This document shows positions 1 to 8,424 of a stretch of 64,000 nucleotides of DNA, one piece after another (within the stretch, counting starts at the first letter, position 1; the number at the start of each line of letters is the position of its first letter). Both the position numbers and the translations under genes were made by a program. The notes under the pieces are model-generated. The model ran no database searches. It had not been told where the DNA came from and worked only from the letters and a program-made list of their open reading frames with translations. Origin of the DNA: Lachnospiraceae bacterium (GTDB lineage Bacteria > Bacillota > Clostridia > Lachnospirales > Lachnospiraceae); assembly GCA_017436305.1 (NCBI GenBank), contig JAFSDJ010000038.1:1-64000 (forward strand), in the 5' to 3' direction.

Positions 1-1
1 G

Positions 2-178
2 GAAGCAGGCGGAAGAAAGATACAGTCAGAGTACGGTTATGACCCGTTAAACAGACTCACAAAAGAAGTGACAAGGATAACAGAAGGAGAGGGTGATGTA
101 AAGACAGAAAGCACCGCATATACCTATGATGCGGTGGGAAAACTTTGTAATAACGTTACAAAACCACTGAAAAAATGA
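2..178 (+). pseudogene. YD-repeat (Rhs/wall-associated) protein fragment, 3' end, truncated
   Basis: The frame is open from the window edge and encodes about 58 residues before a TGA at 176-178. It contains two YD-repeat cores: YGYDPLNRLTKE near the start and AYTYDAVGKL near residue 45. YD repeats form the shell of Rhs and wall-associated proteins, which are large and carry a variable C-terminal toxin or effector. Here the pattern breaks off right after the second core and ends in an unrelated 10-residue tail. That suggests a truncated gene or the leftover end of a rearranged one, not a normal C-terminus. The upstream part lies outside the window, so whether the rest of the gene is intact is unknown. 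Confidence 0.6.
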
Positions 179-220
179 ATAAAAATTACCAAACTTCCCT
201 AAAAATTACAAAACTTACCA
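144..220. repeat. Palindrome and 20-bp tandem repeat at the end of the Rhs fragment
   Basis: TTTGTAA (144-150) and TTACAAA (156-162) form a 7-bp inverted repeat around a 5-base spacer, exactly where YD-repeat homology ends. Two 20-bp units follow at 181-200 and 201-220 and match at 17 of 20 positions; both contain AAAAATTAC. The rest of the gap up to 353 is AT-rich and holds no gene I can support; I see no convincing promoter in it. The ribosome-binding site AAAGGAG at 336-342 belongs to the next gene. The repeats could be a recombination scar, but no transposase or integrase is visible. Confidence 0.4.
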
Positions 221-353
221 GAAGTCTTGCAAAGTAAAAAAATATATTCTAGTCTCTATTCGTAATACATTGCACATAGCTGAAATGCAGGGGAGAGGAC
301 GTTAAGAAATGTATTATAAAAAAATACAAAGTGGAAAAGGAGACTAAGAGACT

Positions 354-3300
354 ATGAAAATAAGAATGATGAGGGTAGTGGCAGTGTTGCTGGCACTGGT
401 AGTTTTAGTGCCAACTTTATCAGAGCATTGGATTATGTTTGATGAAGTACAGGCTTACAATGAGCAAACTGTTAAAAAAAGGAAGTCAAGGCTAATGGCA
501 GGAGATACTGCAGCTGGTGTTATTGCGGCTGACGGAAAATTGTATGCATGGGGTTCAAGCTATTATCCGGAAGATGATTATTCTGTGGAAAGCAACATTC
601 CCATGATTCCTTCACAGGCAAAAAGATTAGAAAATATTTATACAGGGACTATGGGGCATGGTTCTGTAGGAATTATTTTAGAGGATAAAACGCTACATAC
701 ATTTGGTTGGAATGCTTCGGGAATGTGTGGGAATGGTGAAAATGCAGATAACCGTGCATGCCAACAAGTTTTTGAAAATGTTAGAAGTATTAGCATGGGA
801 AATAGTGCTACTATGATTGTAACCTATGACAATGAATTATATGGCTGTGGATCTGACAGATACGGACAAATGGGTGGAACCGGGGACGGATTAGTGACTC
901 TACGCCCGGTAAAAATCATGGATAATATAAAAACTGCTTGCATAGGCGGAAATACTGTGGCTGCCATTACAACTGATGGTGATTTATATATGTGGGGAGA
1001 TAATGTTTATAGAAAATTAACAACAGAGGATAAGGACTTTAGAGCTGAAGCGAAAAAGATAGAAGGTTTGGAAAATGTAGTATCTGTAAGTGTTGGTAGT
1101 CATAATGTGGCAGCAATTACCGAGGATGGAAGCTTGTATACATGGGGCTGCAGTCTGGGGCGTGGTCATGGTGATTATAAGATTCCTACATCTCAACCGG
1201 AAAAAATAATGGACAATGTTGTTTCGGTATGTTTAGGAAATAATGTGGGTGCAGCAATTACGGAGGATGGAAGCTTGTTTACATGGGGAGATGGTTCCGA
1301 CGGGCAAATAGGAAATGGAGATAATACATCTTCGACTACACCGGTAAAAATAATGGATGATGTTGAAGAAGTAGTATGGGGAAGAAATATGGGAATTGCC
1401 CTTACAAAAGATGGCGATGTCTGGACGTGGGGAAAGAATAAATATGATCAATTAGGGACAGGAGATAATGAAGATAGTAATGTACCAATAAATGTATTTA
1501 ATATATATACAGGAATATGTGAAGGCAAGAAGTATATTTATCCCAATAGTAAAGTCTATAGATTTGGATATGATATGAACAATTATAGCCAGAATTTAGC
1601 TGAAATATCGGCATTATATTCCATGCTTGCATATGACGAATATCGAGTTTCAAAAAAAGGACAATATTATGTAGCAGAAAATGGAAGAAGTAAACGTCCC
1701 AGGTTACTAATTGAACAATTATATAAAGATGGATTTTATGATGTTAGCCCTTCTAAAAGTTATGGGGATAAAGAGCAACATAATTGTAGCTACACATTTG
1801 CAAGCAGATTGATAAACTATAATGGGGAAACAAAAAACCAAATTTTAATTACCATACGCGGTACCGATGGAGTAGAATGGGAAGGAAATATGAAACTGAC
1901 GGGTACCAGGTATGCAGAAAGATATAAAGATACACATTTTAGTTTTGAACAGGCAAAAGAAGAAATCTTAAAAGATTTGGAAGCTTACATTATTACTTTA
2001 CAAAAGAAAGGAATTGATACGGAAGAATCTGTTATATGGGTAACCGGGCATAGCAGAGGCGGTGCAGTTGCGAACCTATTAGCTGTTGACCTAACTGATT
2101 TGAGTAGTGAGAGAATGGATTTAGGAGATGTATTTGGTTATTCGTTTGCTACAGCGAATGCCACAACATTATATACGGAGAAGAAATATAGTAATATATA
2201 TAATCATTGCTTTGAGGATGATTTCGTTCCAAATGTTCCGTTGGAAAGTTGGGGATATGGAAATTATGGAGAGACGTTAGTCGCAACAGCAGAGACATTA
2301 TACGATTCGAATCCACTATTTGCTTCTAATATGAAATCTTTTGTGAGTAGTTGTAGTTCTAAACGTAAAGAGGCACAATTTAACATGCTCTCAACCTCAA
2401 GCCTAATAAAGCATATGGAGACTTATTGGAAGAGTACAGAGGATTATTATAAAATTTATATAACAGATTCTGAGGTTGATTTTAATACAAGTCTGTACAT
2501 GCTACTTAATAATGTAATTGCTAAGCTGGCTCAAAATAACATTTCAGATTTTGAGAAGAATAAGGCTTATACATTAGGACTAAAGTGCTATACAAATAAT
2601 TTATTAAGACCGGTAATAGCATTTTTTATTAAAGGTCAGAAATTTAATAAAAACATTAATGATACTCACCAGGCTTATACTTATTATTTAGCGACAAAAC
2701 TTGGAGCATTTCAGTTTGTGTTTCAACATCCGGGAGATATTACAAGTGATGATACACTGGAACAAGTAAGTGGAAGTGAAAATTCAGAAACTGAATTTCA
2801 AATAAAAGACAGAGCAGAACAGGGTGCAATAGCTCCTGAAAATAATGTATCAGGAAACAACATACAGATGCAAAGTGTTTCGGAAAACGCAGTCCCTTCC
2901 ATTGAAACAAAAGAAACTACCCTATCGGGAAATTCAATTAGTGGAAATGATATTAATATTAACGTAAATGAAGAAAACACTTCCCAAACAGCTCTGACTA
3001 AAGAGGAAGAAAAACAAAGGCTGATTAACTTTGTTAACCAAGAAAATAATAATGAAAATTTAGGATGGGATGTAGAAGACGCTACAACATGGAAGGGTGT
3101 TTCTTTTGATGAAGAAGGATATATTTCAAAGCTGGATTTGTCCTACAAGTATCTGACTGGAAAACTTGATTTAAGCGGATTTAGCCATTTAACAACATTG
3201 GATTGTTCAGGAAACAATTTAACCTCCATTGATGTTACAAATTGTATAGCATTAGAAAAAATTGATTGCTATTTTAATACATCACTTCAGGAATTACTGG

Positions 3301-5147
3301 TAAAAGGATGTGTAAGATTAACATATATTAATTGTTATATGGGTGAAATTCAGACGGTGGATTTATCAGATTGTATTTCATTGGAAGAACTGGTATGCAG
3401 TAACAATCAATTGGAGATGTTAGATTTAACGTCTTTATCCAAGCTTTCTAAGCTTCATTGCGATTCTAATAAGATAACAGAAATTGTGATACCTGCAAGC
3501 AATCAGTTAAAAAATGTAAATTGTGAGTACAATTATTTAACTGATTTTACAGTATGGGAATTATTGGCACAAAATGAAGAAAATAGAATTTTGTATTTAG
3601 AACAGAACGTTCCGGATGGTGCAAACTTTAGCGAAACAGACATTTCAATATTAACACAAATGGCTAATACAGGCTCAAATTTAGAGAAATTAGGCTGGAA
3701 TTTATCAAAACCACAGGAGTGGTATGGTGTTTCCTGGAAATATGATAATGGAATCTATTATGTAGATGAAATTTCTTTAACCTCCGGTAGTCTGGAAGGA
3801 AAAATAAAAATATCAGACCTTTCAAAATTGGAAATGCTTAATTTGTCAGAAAATCAGATTGCAGAGCTGACAGTTGAAAATTGTCCAGAGCTTCAACGTA
3901 TTACGTGTGTAGATACAGGTCTGGAGATGTTAGAAATTAATGATTGTCCAATGTTAAGTGAAATTTATGCATATTATAATTATCTGTCACAGGAAAATGT
4001 TGCAAAAATTGAAGTAGATTATAAACAGGGAGAAAATATTCTGGAACTTTCTCCACAGTACTTAAAAGCAAAATCAGATGAATTTGCAAAAGAAGATGTG
4101 GAAACCGTTCTGAATTTTGCAAATTTGGAAGAAAACAAAGATAATATCTATTTTGACCAAGAAAACCCGGGAAGTTGGGACGCTGTTACATGGGAAAAGC
4201 AAGCGGACGGCCTGTATCATATTGTAAAGCTTGAATTTGAAAAGGAGTGGATAAGCGGAAAATTCGATATGAGTAATTTAAAATATCTGAAAGATTATTG
4301 CTTCGCGTCTACAAATATAACAGAGGTTGTATTGCCTAAAACAATGGAAGAAGTACCGGTAAGAGCATTTTTTGAATGTCAATTATTGAAAGAGTTAACA
4401 ATACCGGAAAATATCAAAAAAATAAATGATTTAGCCTTTGCAAGATGTAATAACTTAAGTCAAATATGTTTTTATTCAAAAAATGCAGAAATTGGCTCAA
4501 ACAGCTTTTATGATAGTATAGGAATCAAGGAAATAACCTGTTATGCAAATGCTACAGAAAGTGCTTATCCATACGAGGGACAACCTGAATTTACATATTG
4601 GCAGACAAAAGAAGACCCTGTTCAAAAAACGGAAGAGAAAAAGAACTCAGATGAAACAAAGAAAGATACAAAAAATCAGGGTAAAACCGGTAATAACAAG
4701 ACTACACTTAAAGTAGGCGATAAGAAAACAGTGGGAAATGCAGTATATAAAATTACGAAAATGAATTCAAAGGTAAAAAATGTTTCTTATGTGAAATGTA
4801 CAAACAAAAAAGCGAAAACCATTACAATAAGAAGCACAATCGTTATAGATGGAATGGTCTTTAAAGTAACTGCAATTGAGAAAAATGCTTTTAAAAACAT
4901 GAAAAAGCTACAAAAAGTCACTATTGGAAAATATGTGAAGACAATAGGCGATAAAGCATTTTACAAATGCAGTAAACTAAAGAAAATCCAGATTAAATCT
5001 ACTGCGTTGAAAAAGATTGGAAAAAATGCACTGAAAGGCATATACAAAAAAGCCGTAATAAAAGTTCCAAAGTCTAAAAAGAAGATATACAAAAAACTAC
5101 TAGTAAAGAAAAAAGTTGGTCTGCCTAAAAAAGCTACAATTAAGTAA
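354..5147 (+). CDS. Secreted RCC1-repeat / class 3 lipase / leucine-rich-repeat protein
   Basis: A 1597-residue secreted multidomain protein. Residues 1-35 form a signal peptide with a basic start and a hydrophobic core. Residues about 50-390 hold seven RCC1-like blades, recognisable by repeats such as DGSLYTWG, suggesting a beta-propeller. Residues about 400-790 match the class 3 lipase fold of Clostridia: GHSRGG places the nucleophile at Ser567, and later FEDDFVPN and a downstream DTHQAY could supply Asp and His. A Ser/Asn-rich linker with SGN motifs (about 810-880) leads to three divergent leucine-rich modules, each starting with a W-GV-W-like signature, and then LRR_5 (BspA-type) repeats. 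The last 150 residues are very Lys-rich. The start is supported by AAAGGAG at 336-342. No LPXTG motif is seen; the basic tail may hold the protein at the wall by charge. Substrate unknown. Confidence 0.85.
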   Translation: MKIRMMRVVAVLLALVVLVPTLSEHWIMFDEVQAYNEQTVKKRKSRLMAGDTAAGVIAADGKLYAWGSSYYPEDDYSVESNIPMIPSQAKRLENIYTGTMGHGSVGIILEDKTLHTFGWNASGMCGNGENADNRACQQVFENVRSISMGNSATMIVTYDNELYGCGSDRYGQMGGTGDGLVTLRPVKIMDNIKTACIGGNTVAAITTDGDLYMWGDNVYRKLTTEDKDFRAEAKKIEGLENVVSVSVGSHNVAAITEDGSLYTWGCSLGRGHGDYKIPTSQPEKIMDNVVSVCLGNNVGAAITEDGSLFTWGDGSDGQIGNGDNTSSTTPVKIMDDVEEVVWGRNMGIALTKDGDVWTWGKNKYDQLGTGDNEDSNVPINVFNIYTGICEGKKYIYPNSKVYRFGYDMNNYSQNLAEISALYSMLAYDEYRVSKKGQYYVAENGRSKRPRLLIEQLYKDGFYDVSPSKSYGDKEQHNCSYTFASRLINYNGETKNQILITIRGTDGVEWEGNMKLTGTRYAERYKDTHFSFEQAKEEILKDLEAYIITLQKKGIDTEESVIWVTGHSRGGAVANLLAVDLTDLSSERMDLGDVFGYSFATANATTLYTEKKYSNIYNHCFEDDFVPNVPLESWGYGNYGETLVATAETLYDSNPLFASNMKSFVSSCSSKRKEAQFNMLSTSSLIKHMETYWKSTEDYYKIYITDSEVDFNTSLYMLLNNVIAKLAQNNISDFEKNKAYTLGLKCYTNNLLRPVIAFFIKGQKFNKNINDTHQAYTYYLATKLGAFQFVFQHPGDITSDDTLEQVSGSENSETEFQIKDRAEQGAIAPENNVSGNNIQMQSVSENAVPSIETKETTLSGNSISGNDININVNEENTSQTALTKEEEKQRLINFVNQENNNENLGWDVEDATTWKGVSFDEEGYISKLDLSYKYLTGKLDLSGFSHLTTLDCSGNNLTSIDVTNCIALEKIDCYFNTSLQELLVKGCVRLTYINCYMGEIQTVDLSDCISLEELVCSNNQLEMLDLTSLSKLSKLHCDSNKITEIVIPASNQLKNVNCEYNYLTDFTVWELLAQNEENRILYLEQNVPDGANFSETDISILTQMANTGSNLEKLGWNLSKPQEWYGVSWKYDNGIYYVDEISLTSGSLEGKIKISDLSKLEMLNLSENQIAELTVENCPELQRITCVDTGLEMLEINDCPMLSEIYAYYNYLSQENVAKIEVDYKQGENILELSPQYLKAKSDEFAKEDVETVLNFANLEENKDNIYFDQENPGSWDAVTWEKQADGLYHIVKLEFEKEWISGKFDMSNLKYLKDYCFASTNITEVVLPKTMEEVPVRAFFECQLLKELTIPENIKKINDLAFARCNNLSQICFYSKNAEIGSNSFYDSIGIKEITCYANATESAYPYEGQPEFTYWQTKEDPVQKTEEKKNSDETKKDTKNQGKTGNNKTTLKVGDKKTVGNAVYKITKMNSKVKNVSYVKCTNKKAKTITIRSTIVIDGMVFKVTAIEKNAFKNMKKLQKVTIGKYVKTIGDKAFYKCSKLKKIQIKSTALKKIGKNALKGIYKKAVIKVPKSKKKIYKKLLVKKKVGLPKKATIK

Positions 5148-5180
5148 ACAGGTAATAACCGCAAGTCAGTCGTAATAAAG

Positions 5181-5236
5181 AAATTCCATCACGTACCTTT
5201 TCAATGAATGTTGTAAGACGCGATGGGATTTTTTTC
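5181..5236 (+). terminator. Probable intrinsic terminator after the lipase/LRR gene
   Basis: AAATTCCATCACGT (5181-5194) pairs imperfectly with ACGCGATGGGATTT (5218-5231), and the second arm runs into a T-tract ending at 5235. The loop is long, about 23 bases. Its place 33 bases after the stop codon fits a terminator for the upstream gene. Confidence 0.55.
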
Positions 5237-5278
5237 TTGCCATTTCCCCCATAAGTTTGTATAATAAAAACAGAGTGT

Positions 5279-5307
5279 ACCGTGAGCCAAACTCACCGCA
5301 TATATTA
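5279..5307 (+). promoter_or_regulatory. Possible sporulation-type promoter of sigK with an internal palindrome
   Basis: CATATATTA at 5299-5307 resembles the -10 element of mother-cell sigma factors (SigE/SigK, CATA-type). An AC at 5279-5280 lies 18 bases upstream, two more than the usual SigK spacing. GTGAG (5282-5286) and CTCAC (5292-5296) form a perfect 5-bp inverted repeat inside the spacer and could be a regulator site. Weak evidence, from the motif only. Confidence 0.3.
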
Positions 5308-5334
5308 TAGTAAAATGTTTTTTGGGGGCTTTTC

Positions 5335-5976
5335 TTGCAAACCTTTCAAAAACCTCTGTCAGAGACAGAAGAAGCTTACTATATTAAGATGTTGAGAGAA
5401 GGCAACGAGTTACAGGCAAAAGAAGCAAGGGGAATATTAATCGAACGGAATTTAAGGCTTGTTGCCCACATTGCAAAAAAGTACCAAAATGTAGAGGAAG
5501 AACAAGAGGACTTAATATCTATAGGTACTATTGGGCTTATTAAGGCGGTAAGCACTTTTGAACCATCAAAAGGCAGCAGACTTGCAACCTATGCAGCCAG
5601 GTGTATTGATAATGAACTGCTCATGCTCCTTCGGGCAAAAAAGAAAGCATCCAAAGAAGTCTCGTTGTATGAACCTTTAGGAACAGACAAAGAGGGCAAT
5701 GAAATAAAACTTCTCGATATTACTGTTTCAGAGCAGGTAGATGTGGTGGAGCAGCTGAGTACAAGAGAGGATGTTTCAAAGCTTATGGCACTGGTAGATA
5801 AAGTGCTTGAGGGCAGAGAAAAAGAGATTATCATTATGCGATATGGTCTTTTAACAGGTGAAGAGATTACCCAAAGGGAAATCGGGAAAAAACTTGGTAT
5901 TTCCAGAAGCTATGTGTCCAGAATCGAAAAAAAGGCACTTCAAAAATTGCGAAAAGCCTTTGAACAGGTGGGGTAA
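5335..5976 (+). CDS. sigK: Sporulation sigma factor SigK, without pro-sequence
   Basis: RNA polymerase sigma factor of the sigma-70 family, closest to SigK, the late mother-cell factor of endospore formation. Residues about 36-56 carry the SigK-like stretch ERNLRLVAHIAKKY, followed by EDLISIGTIGLIKAV (region 2) and TYAARCIDNELLM; the C-terminal helix-turn-helix contains TQREIGKKLGISRSYVSRIE (region 4.2). The length of 213 residues equals mature SigK. The start is TTG at 5335 with GGGGG at 5324-5328. Stop codons at 5308-5313 in the same frame rule out the roughly 20-residue pro-sequence of Bacillus SigK, so this form would be active without cleavage, as in Clostridioides difficile. The gene is uninterrupted. 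The nearest ATG (5315) is out of frame. Confidence 0.9.
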   Translation: MQTFQKPLSETEEAYYIKMLREGNELQAKEARGILIERNLRLVAHIAKKYQNVEEEQEDLISIGTIGLIKAVSTFEPSKGSRLATYAARCIDNELLMLLRAKKKASKEVSLYEPLGTDKEGNEIKLLDITVSEQVDVVEQLSTREDVSKLMALVDKVLEGREKEIIIMRYGLLTGEEITQREIGKKLGISRSYVSRIEKKALQKLRKAFEQVG

Positions 5977-6006
5977 CAACTAAGGGAGAATTACAGGAGA
6001 AAAAAC

Positions 6007-7137
6007 ATGCAGTTTGTAAAAACAGAAGCCCTAAGAATGGGGATGCGTTTGGCCAAACCTATATACAACAAGGATGGTGTGCTGCTTTATGAAAGGAATT
6101 CCAAACTAACATATCAAGGTATTAAAAGTATTAAAAACTTTGGTCTCATAGGAATTTACATTTTAGAGCCGGCAGAACCGGTACCTCCCATGACAGCAGA
6201 GGATATTGCATTTGAACGATTTCAGACAATGTCCGTTTTTGCAATAAAAGAGGAGCTTGGCAGAATTTTACAAACCAGGAAAGCACCAAAGATACAAGTC
6301 ATTGCTTCTAATATTATTAAAAATTATGGTCGCTTGGACCATAAGATCAATTTTCCCCAGAATCTCCGCAGTAAAGAAGATTACATATATAAACATTCCC
6401 TGAATGTAGCCATGCTGTGTGCCATGATTACCCGAACCATGAATATGAAGCCTGAAGAACAGTTAGAAACAGTTTTGGCAGCAATTGTTCACGATATTGG
6501 GAAATTAACCATTTCTGAAAGTCTTTTAGAAAAAGATCAGTTGACAGAACAGGAAAAGGTTATATGCAGGGCAGCAGAAAGCAAGGGTCATGAACTTTTG
6601 GAAATGATATTTTCTTCTAACCCTAATATAAAACGTATTTGTGCACAAAGTCGTAAGGCATTACTCTATTTTAAAGAAGATAAAAAGTGTAGCTTTAATA
6701 TAGTGCAGGGGGCTAAAGTTTTAATGGTGGCAGAAACCTTTGATTCCATGACTGCTATGGGTGCCAGAAATATTCCTAAATCTGAAATAGCAGTAATCAG
6801 ACTTCTCAAAGAACGGATGGATATATTTGATAAAGCTGTGGTAGATGCTTTTATACAGTCCGTAAATTTGTTGGAACCAGGCTTAGCAGTTGAACTAAGT
6901 ACAGCCCAAAAAGCATTGATTATTCAGGCAAATCACAGAGATATATTGTATCCAACCGTGTTAACCTTTTTAGATAATCAGGTTATTGAATTGAGTGACA
7001 GGGAGCTTTATGGCGATATAGAAATAAAAGATATTATGAAGACTATGGACAACCGGTATGTAATTGATGTTTCTGTATTAGAAGAAAATGGATTTTTAGT
7101 AAAAAAACGGAGCCTGAGTCTGTATCATAATAATTAA
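6007..7137 (+). CDS. HD-domain protein with degenerate HD-GYP motif
   Basis: A 376-residue cytoplasmic protein related to cyclic-di-GMP phosphodiesterases of the HD-GYP family. The N-terminal 60 residues (LRMGMRLAKPIY) resemble the domain that often precedes HD-GYP. Around residues 130-200 are HSLNVAMLC, VHDIGKL and a later SKGHELLEM, so several metal-binding His/Asp residues are present, and GAKVLMVAETFDSMTAMG matches the end of the fold. The defining HHExxDGxGYP stretch is missing: the equivalent position reads CAQSRKALLYFKED. Catalysis is therefore doubtful; it may bind nucleotide or partners only. It starts 30 bases after sigK with AGGAG upstream and is followed by pilT, so a role in pilus control is plausible but inferred. 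Confidence 0.75.
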   Translation: MQFVKTEALRMGMRLAKPIYNKDGVLLYERNSKLTYQGIKSIKNFGLIGIYILEPAEPVPPMTAEDIAFERFQTMSVFAIKEELGRILQTRKAPKIQVIASNIIKNYGRLDHKINFPQNLRSKEDYIYKHSLNVAMLCAMITRTMNMKPEEQLETVLAAIVHDIGKLTISESLLEKDQLTEQEKVICRAAESKGHELLEMIFSSNPNIKRICAQSRKALLYFKEDKKCSFNIVQGAKVLMVAETFDSMTAMGARNIPKSEIAVIRLLKERMDIFDKAVVDAFIQSVNLLEPGLAVELSTAQKALIIQANHRDILYPTVLTFLDNQVIELSDRELYGDIEIKDIMKTMDNRYVIDVSVLEENGFLVKKRSLSLYHNN

Positions 7138-7200
7138 GAAGGTAAAATATCCCTAAGATAAGAGAGGGTAAAATAAAAGGGAAAGAAAGGACAAAGAACT

Positions 7201-8259
7201 ATGAGTATATTAATGACAGAAATATTGCAGGTAGCACATGAGGCAAAAGCTTCCGACGTGCATATTACAATTGGACTTCCCCCTGTTATGCGTGTATACG
7301 GAAGACTTGTGAAAATGAACTTTCCGGTACTTACAGCAGACGATACCATGAACCTTGCAATGCAGGTTATGACACCAAGCCAGAAAGATACTTTCATGGA
7401 GGTTGGGGAGTACGATATGTCCGTAGCAGTACCGGGGCTTGGACGTTACCGTCTTAACACCTTTATGCAAAGAGGTGCAGTAGCTATGGCACTTCGTACT
7501 GTAAGTATTGGTATTCCTACTACGGAAAGCCTTAACGTACCACCGGCAGTAGTAGCTCTTCAACACAAAAAGAGAGGATTAGTACTTGTAACAGGACCTA
7601 CAGGTAGTGGTAAATCTACCACACTGGCATCCTTAATTGATAAGATTAACGAAAACAGGGATGCTCATATTATTACACTGGAAGAGCCTATCGAGTATAT
7701 GCATCAACATAAAATGTCCATGATTAACCAAAGAGAAGTTGGACAGGATACAGGAAGCTTTGCCAATGCCTTAAGAGCTGCACTTCGTGAAGACCCTGAT
7801 GTTATCCTGGTAGGAGAAATGCGTGACTTCGAAACAATCAGTATTGCCATTACCGCAGCTGAAACAGGTCACTTGGTTTTCTCTACCTTGCATACCGTAG
7901 ACGCAGCCAGTACCATTGACCGTATTATCGACGTATTCCCGCCGCATCAGCAGCAGCAGATTCGTACACAGCTTGCGGGCGTATTGGAAGCAGTTATTGC
8001 CCAGACTCTTGTGCCTACTATAAATGAGGACGGTCGTGTAGCTGCATTTGAAGTTTTGATTGCAAATCATGCTATTCGAAATCTGATTCGTGAAGGAAAG
8101 ACACATCAGGTTGGCTCTATTTTGCAGACAAATAAACAGGGCGGTATGCAGACTATGGATGATGCCCTTTTATCACTTTACATGTCAAGGAAAATTTCCA
8201 AGGATAACTGCATTAAATATGCAAGAGACCCGGAAGCCATGAAGAAAAAGGTTTTCTAA
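7201..8259 (+). CDS. pilT: Type IV pilus retraction ATPase PilT
   Basis: A hexameric secretion ATPase that depolymerises type IV pili, acting at the cytoplasmic face of the pilus motor. Length (352 residues) is typical. Walker A GPTGSGKSTT starts near residue 132; the Walker B region reads REDPDVILVGEMRD; TGHLVFSTLHT is the His box. AIRNLIREGKTHQ near residue 285 is the hallmark that separates PilT from PilB. It lacks the N-terminal MshEN domain and the zinc tetracysteine of PilB. An AAAGGAC site lies shortly before the ATG. The gene is 3.1 kb upstream of the main pilus locus, separated by comM and dprA, and may be cotranscribed with the HD-domain gene 63 bases upstream. Confidence 0.95.
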   Translation: MSILMTEILQVAHEAKASDVHITIGLPPVMRVYGRLVKMNFPVLTADDTMNLAMQVMTPSQKDTFMEVGEYDMSVAVPGLGRYRLNTFMQRGAVAMALRTVSIGIPTTESLNVPPAVVALQHKKRGLVLVTGPTGSGKSTTLASLIDKINENRDAHIITLEEPIEYMHQHKMSMINQREVGQDTGSFANALRAALREDPDVILVGEMRDFETISIAITAAETGHLVFSTLHTVDAASTIDRIIDVFPPHQQQQIRTQLAGVLEAVIAQTLVPTINEDGRVAAFEVLIANHAIRNLIREGKTHQVGSILQTNKQGGMQTMDDALLSLYMSRKISKDNCIKYARDPEAMKKKVF

Positions 8260-8292
8260 ACCTTACCGCAATCCATTTATAATAAGTAGAAA

Positions 8293-8333
8293 CATTCCTG
8301 CACCTTAAAAGGGTGCGGGAATGGATATATAAT
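8293..8333 (+). promoter_or_regulatory. Hairpin after pilT overlapping a possible comM promoter
   Basis: CATTCCTGCACC (8293-8304) and GGGTGCGGGAATG (8311-8323) form a 12-bp stem with one G-U pair around a TTAAAA loop. No T-tract follows, so a simple intrinsic terminator is uncertain. TTAAAA at 8305-8310 and TATAAT at 8328-8333 are 17 bases apart and could act as a weak vegetative promoter for comM-dprA. The rest of the 8260-8424 gap shows nothing else. Confidence 0.4.
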
Positions 8334-8424
8334 CTATATAATCTGATTTTTCCCAGAAATAATACAAATCAATCATATCCATTTTCTATCAAAAATCCCA
8401 AATATAAAAGAAAAGAGGAAAAAT

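Noticed and set aside
5335-5976. sigK interrupted by a skin-type element
   Set aside because: The reading frame is continuous from start to stop and contains all sigma regions.
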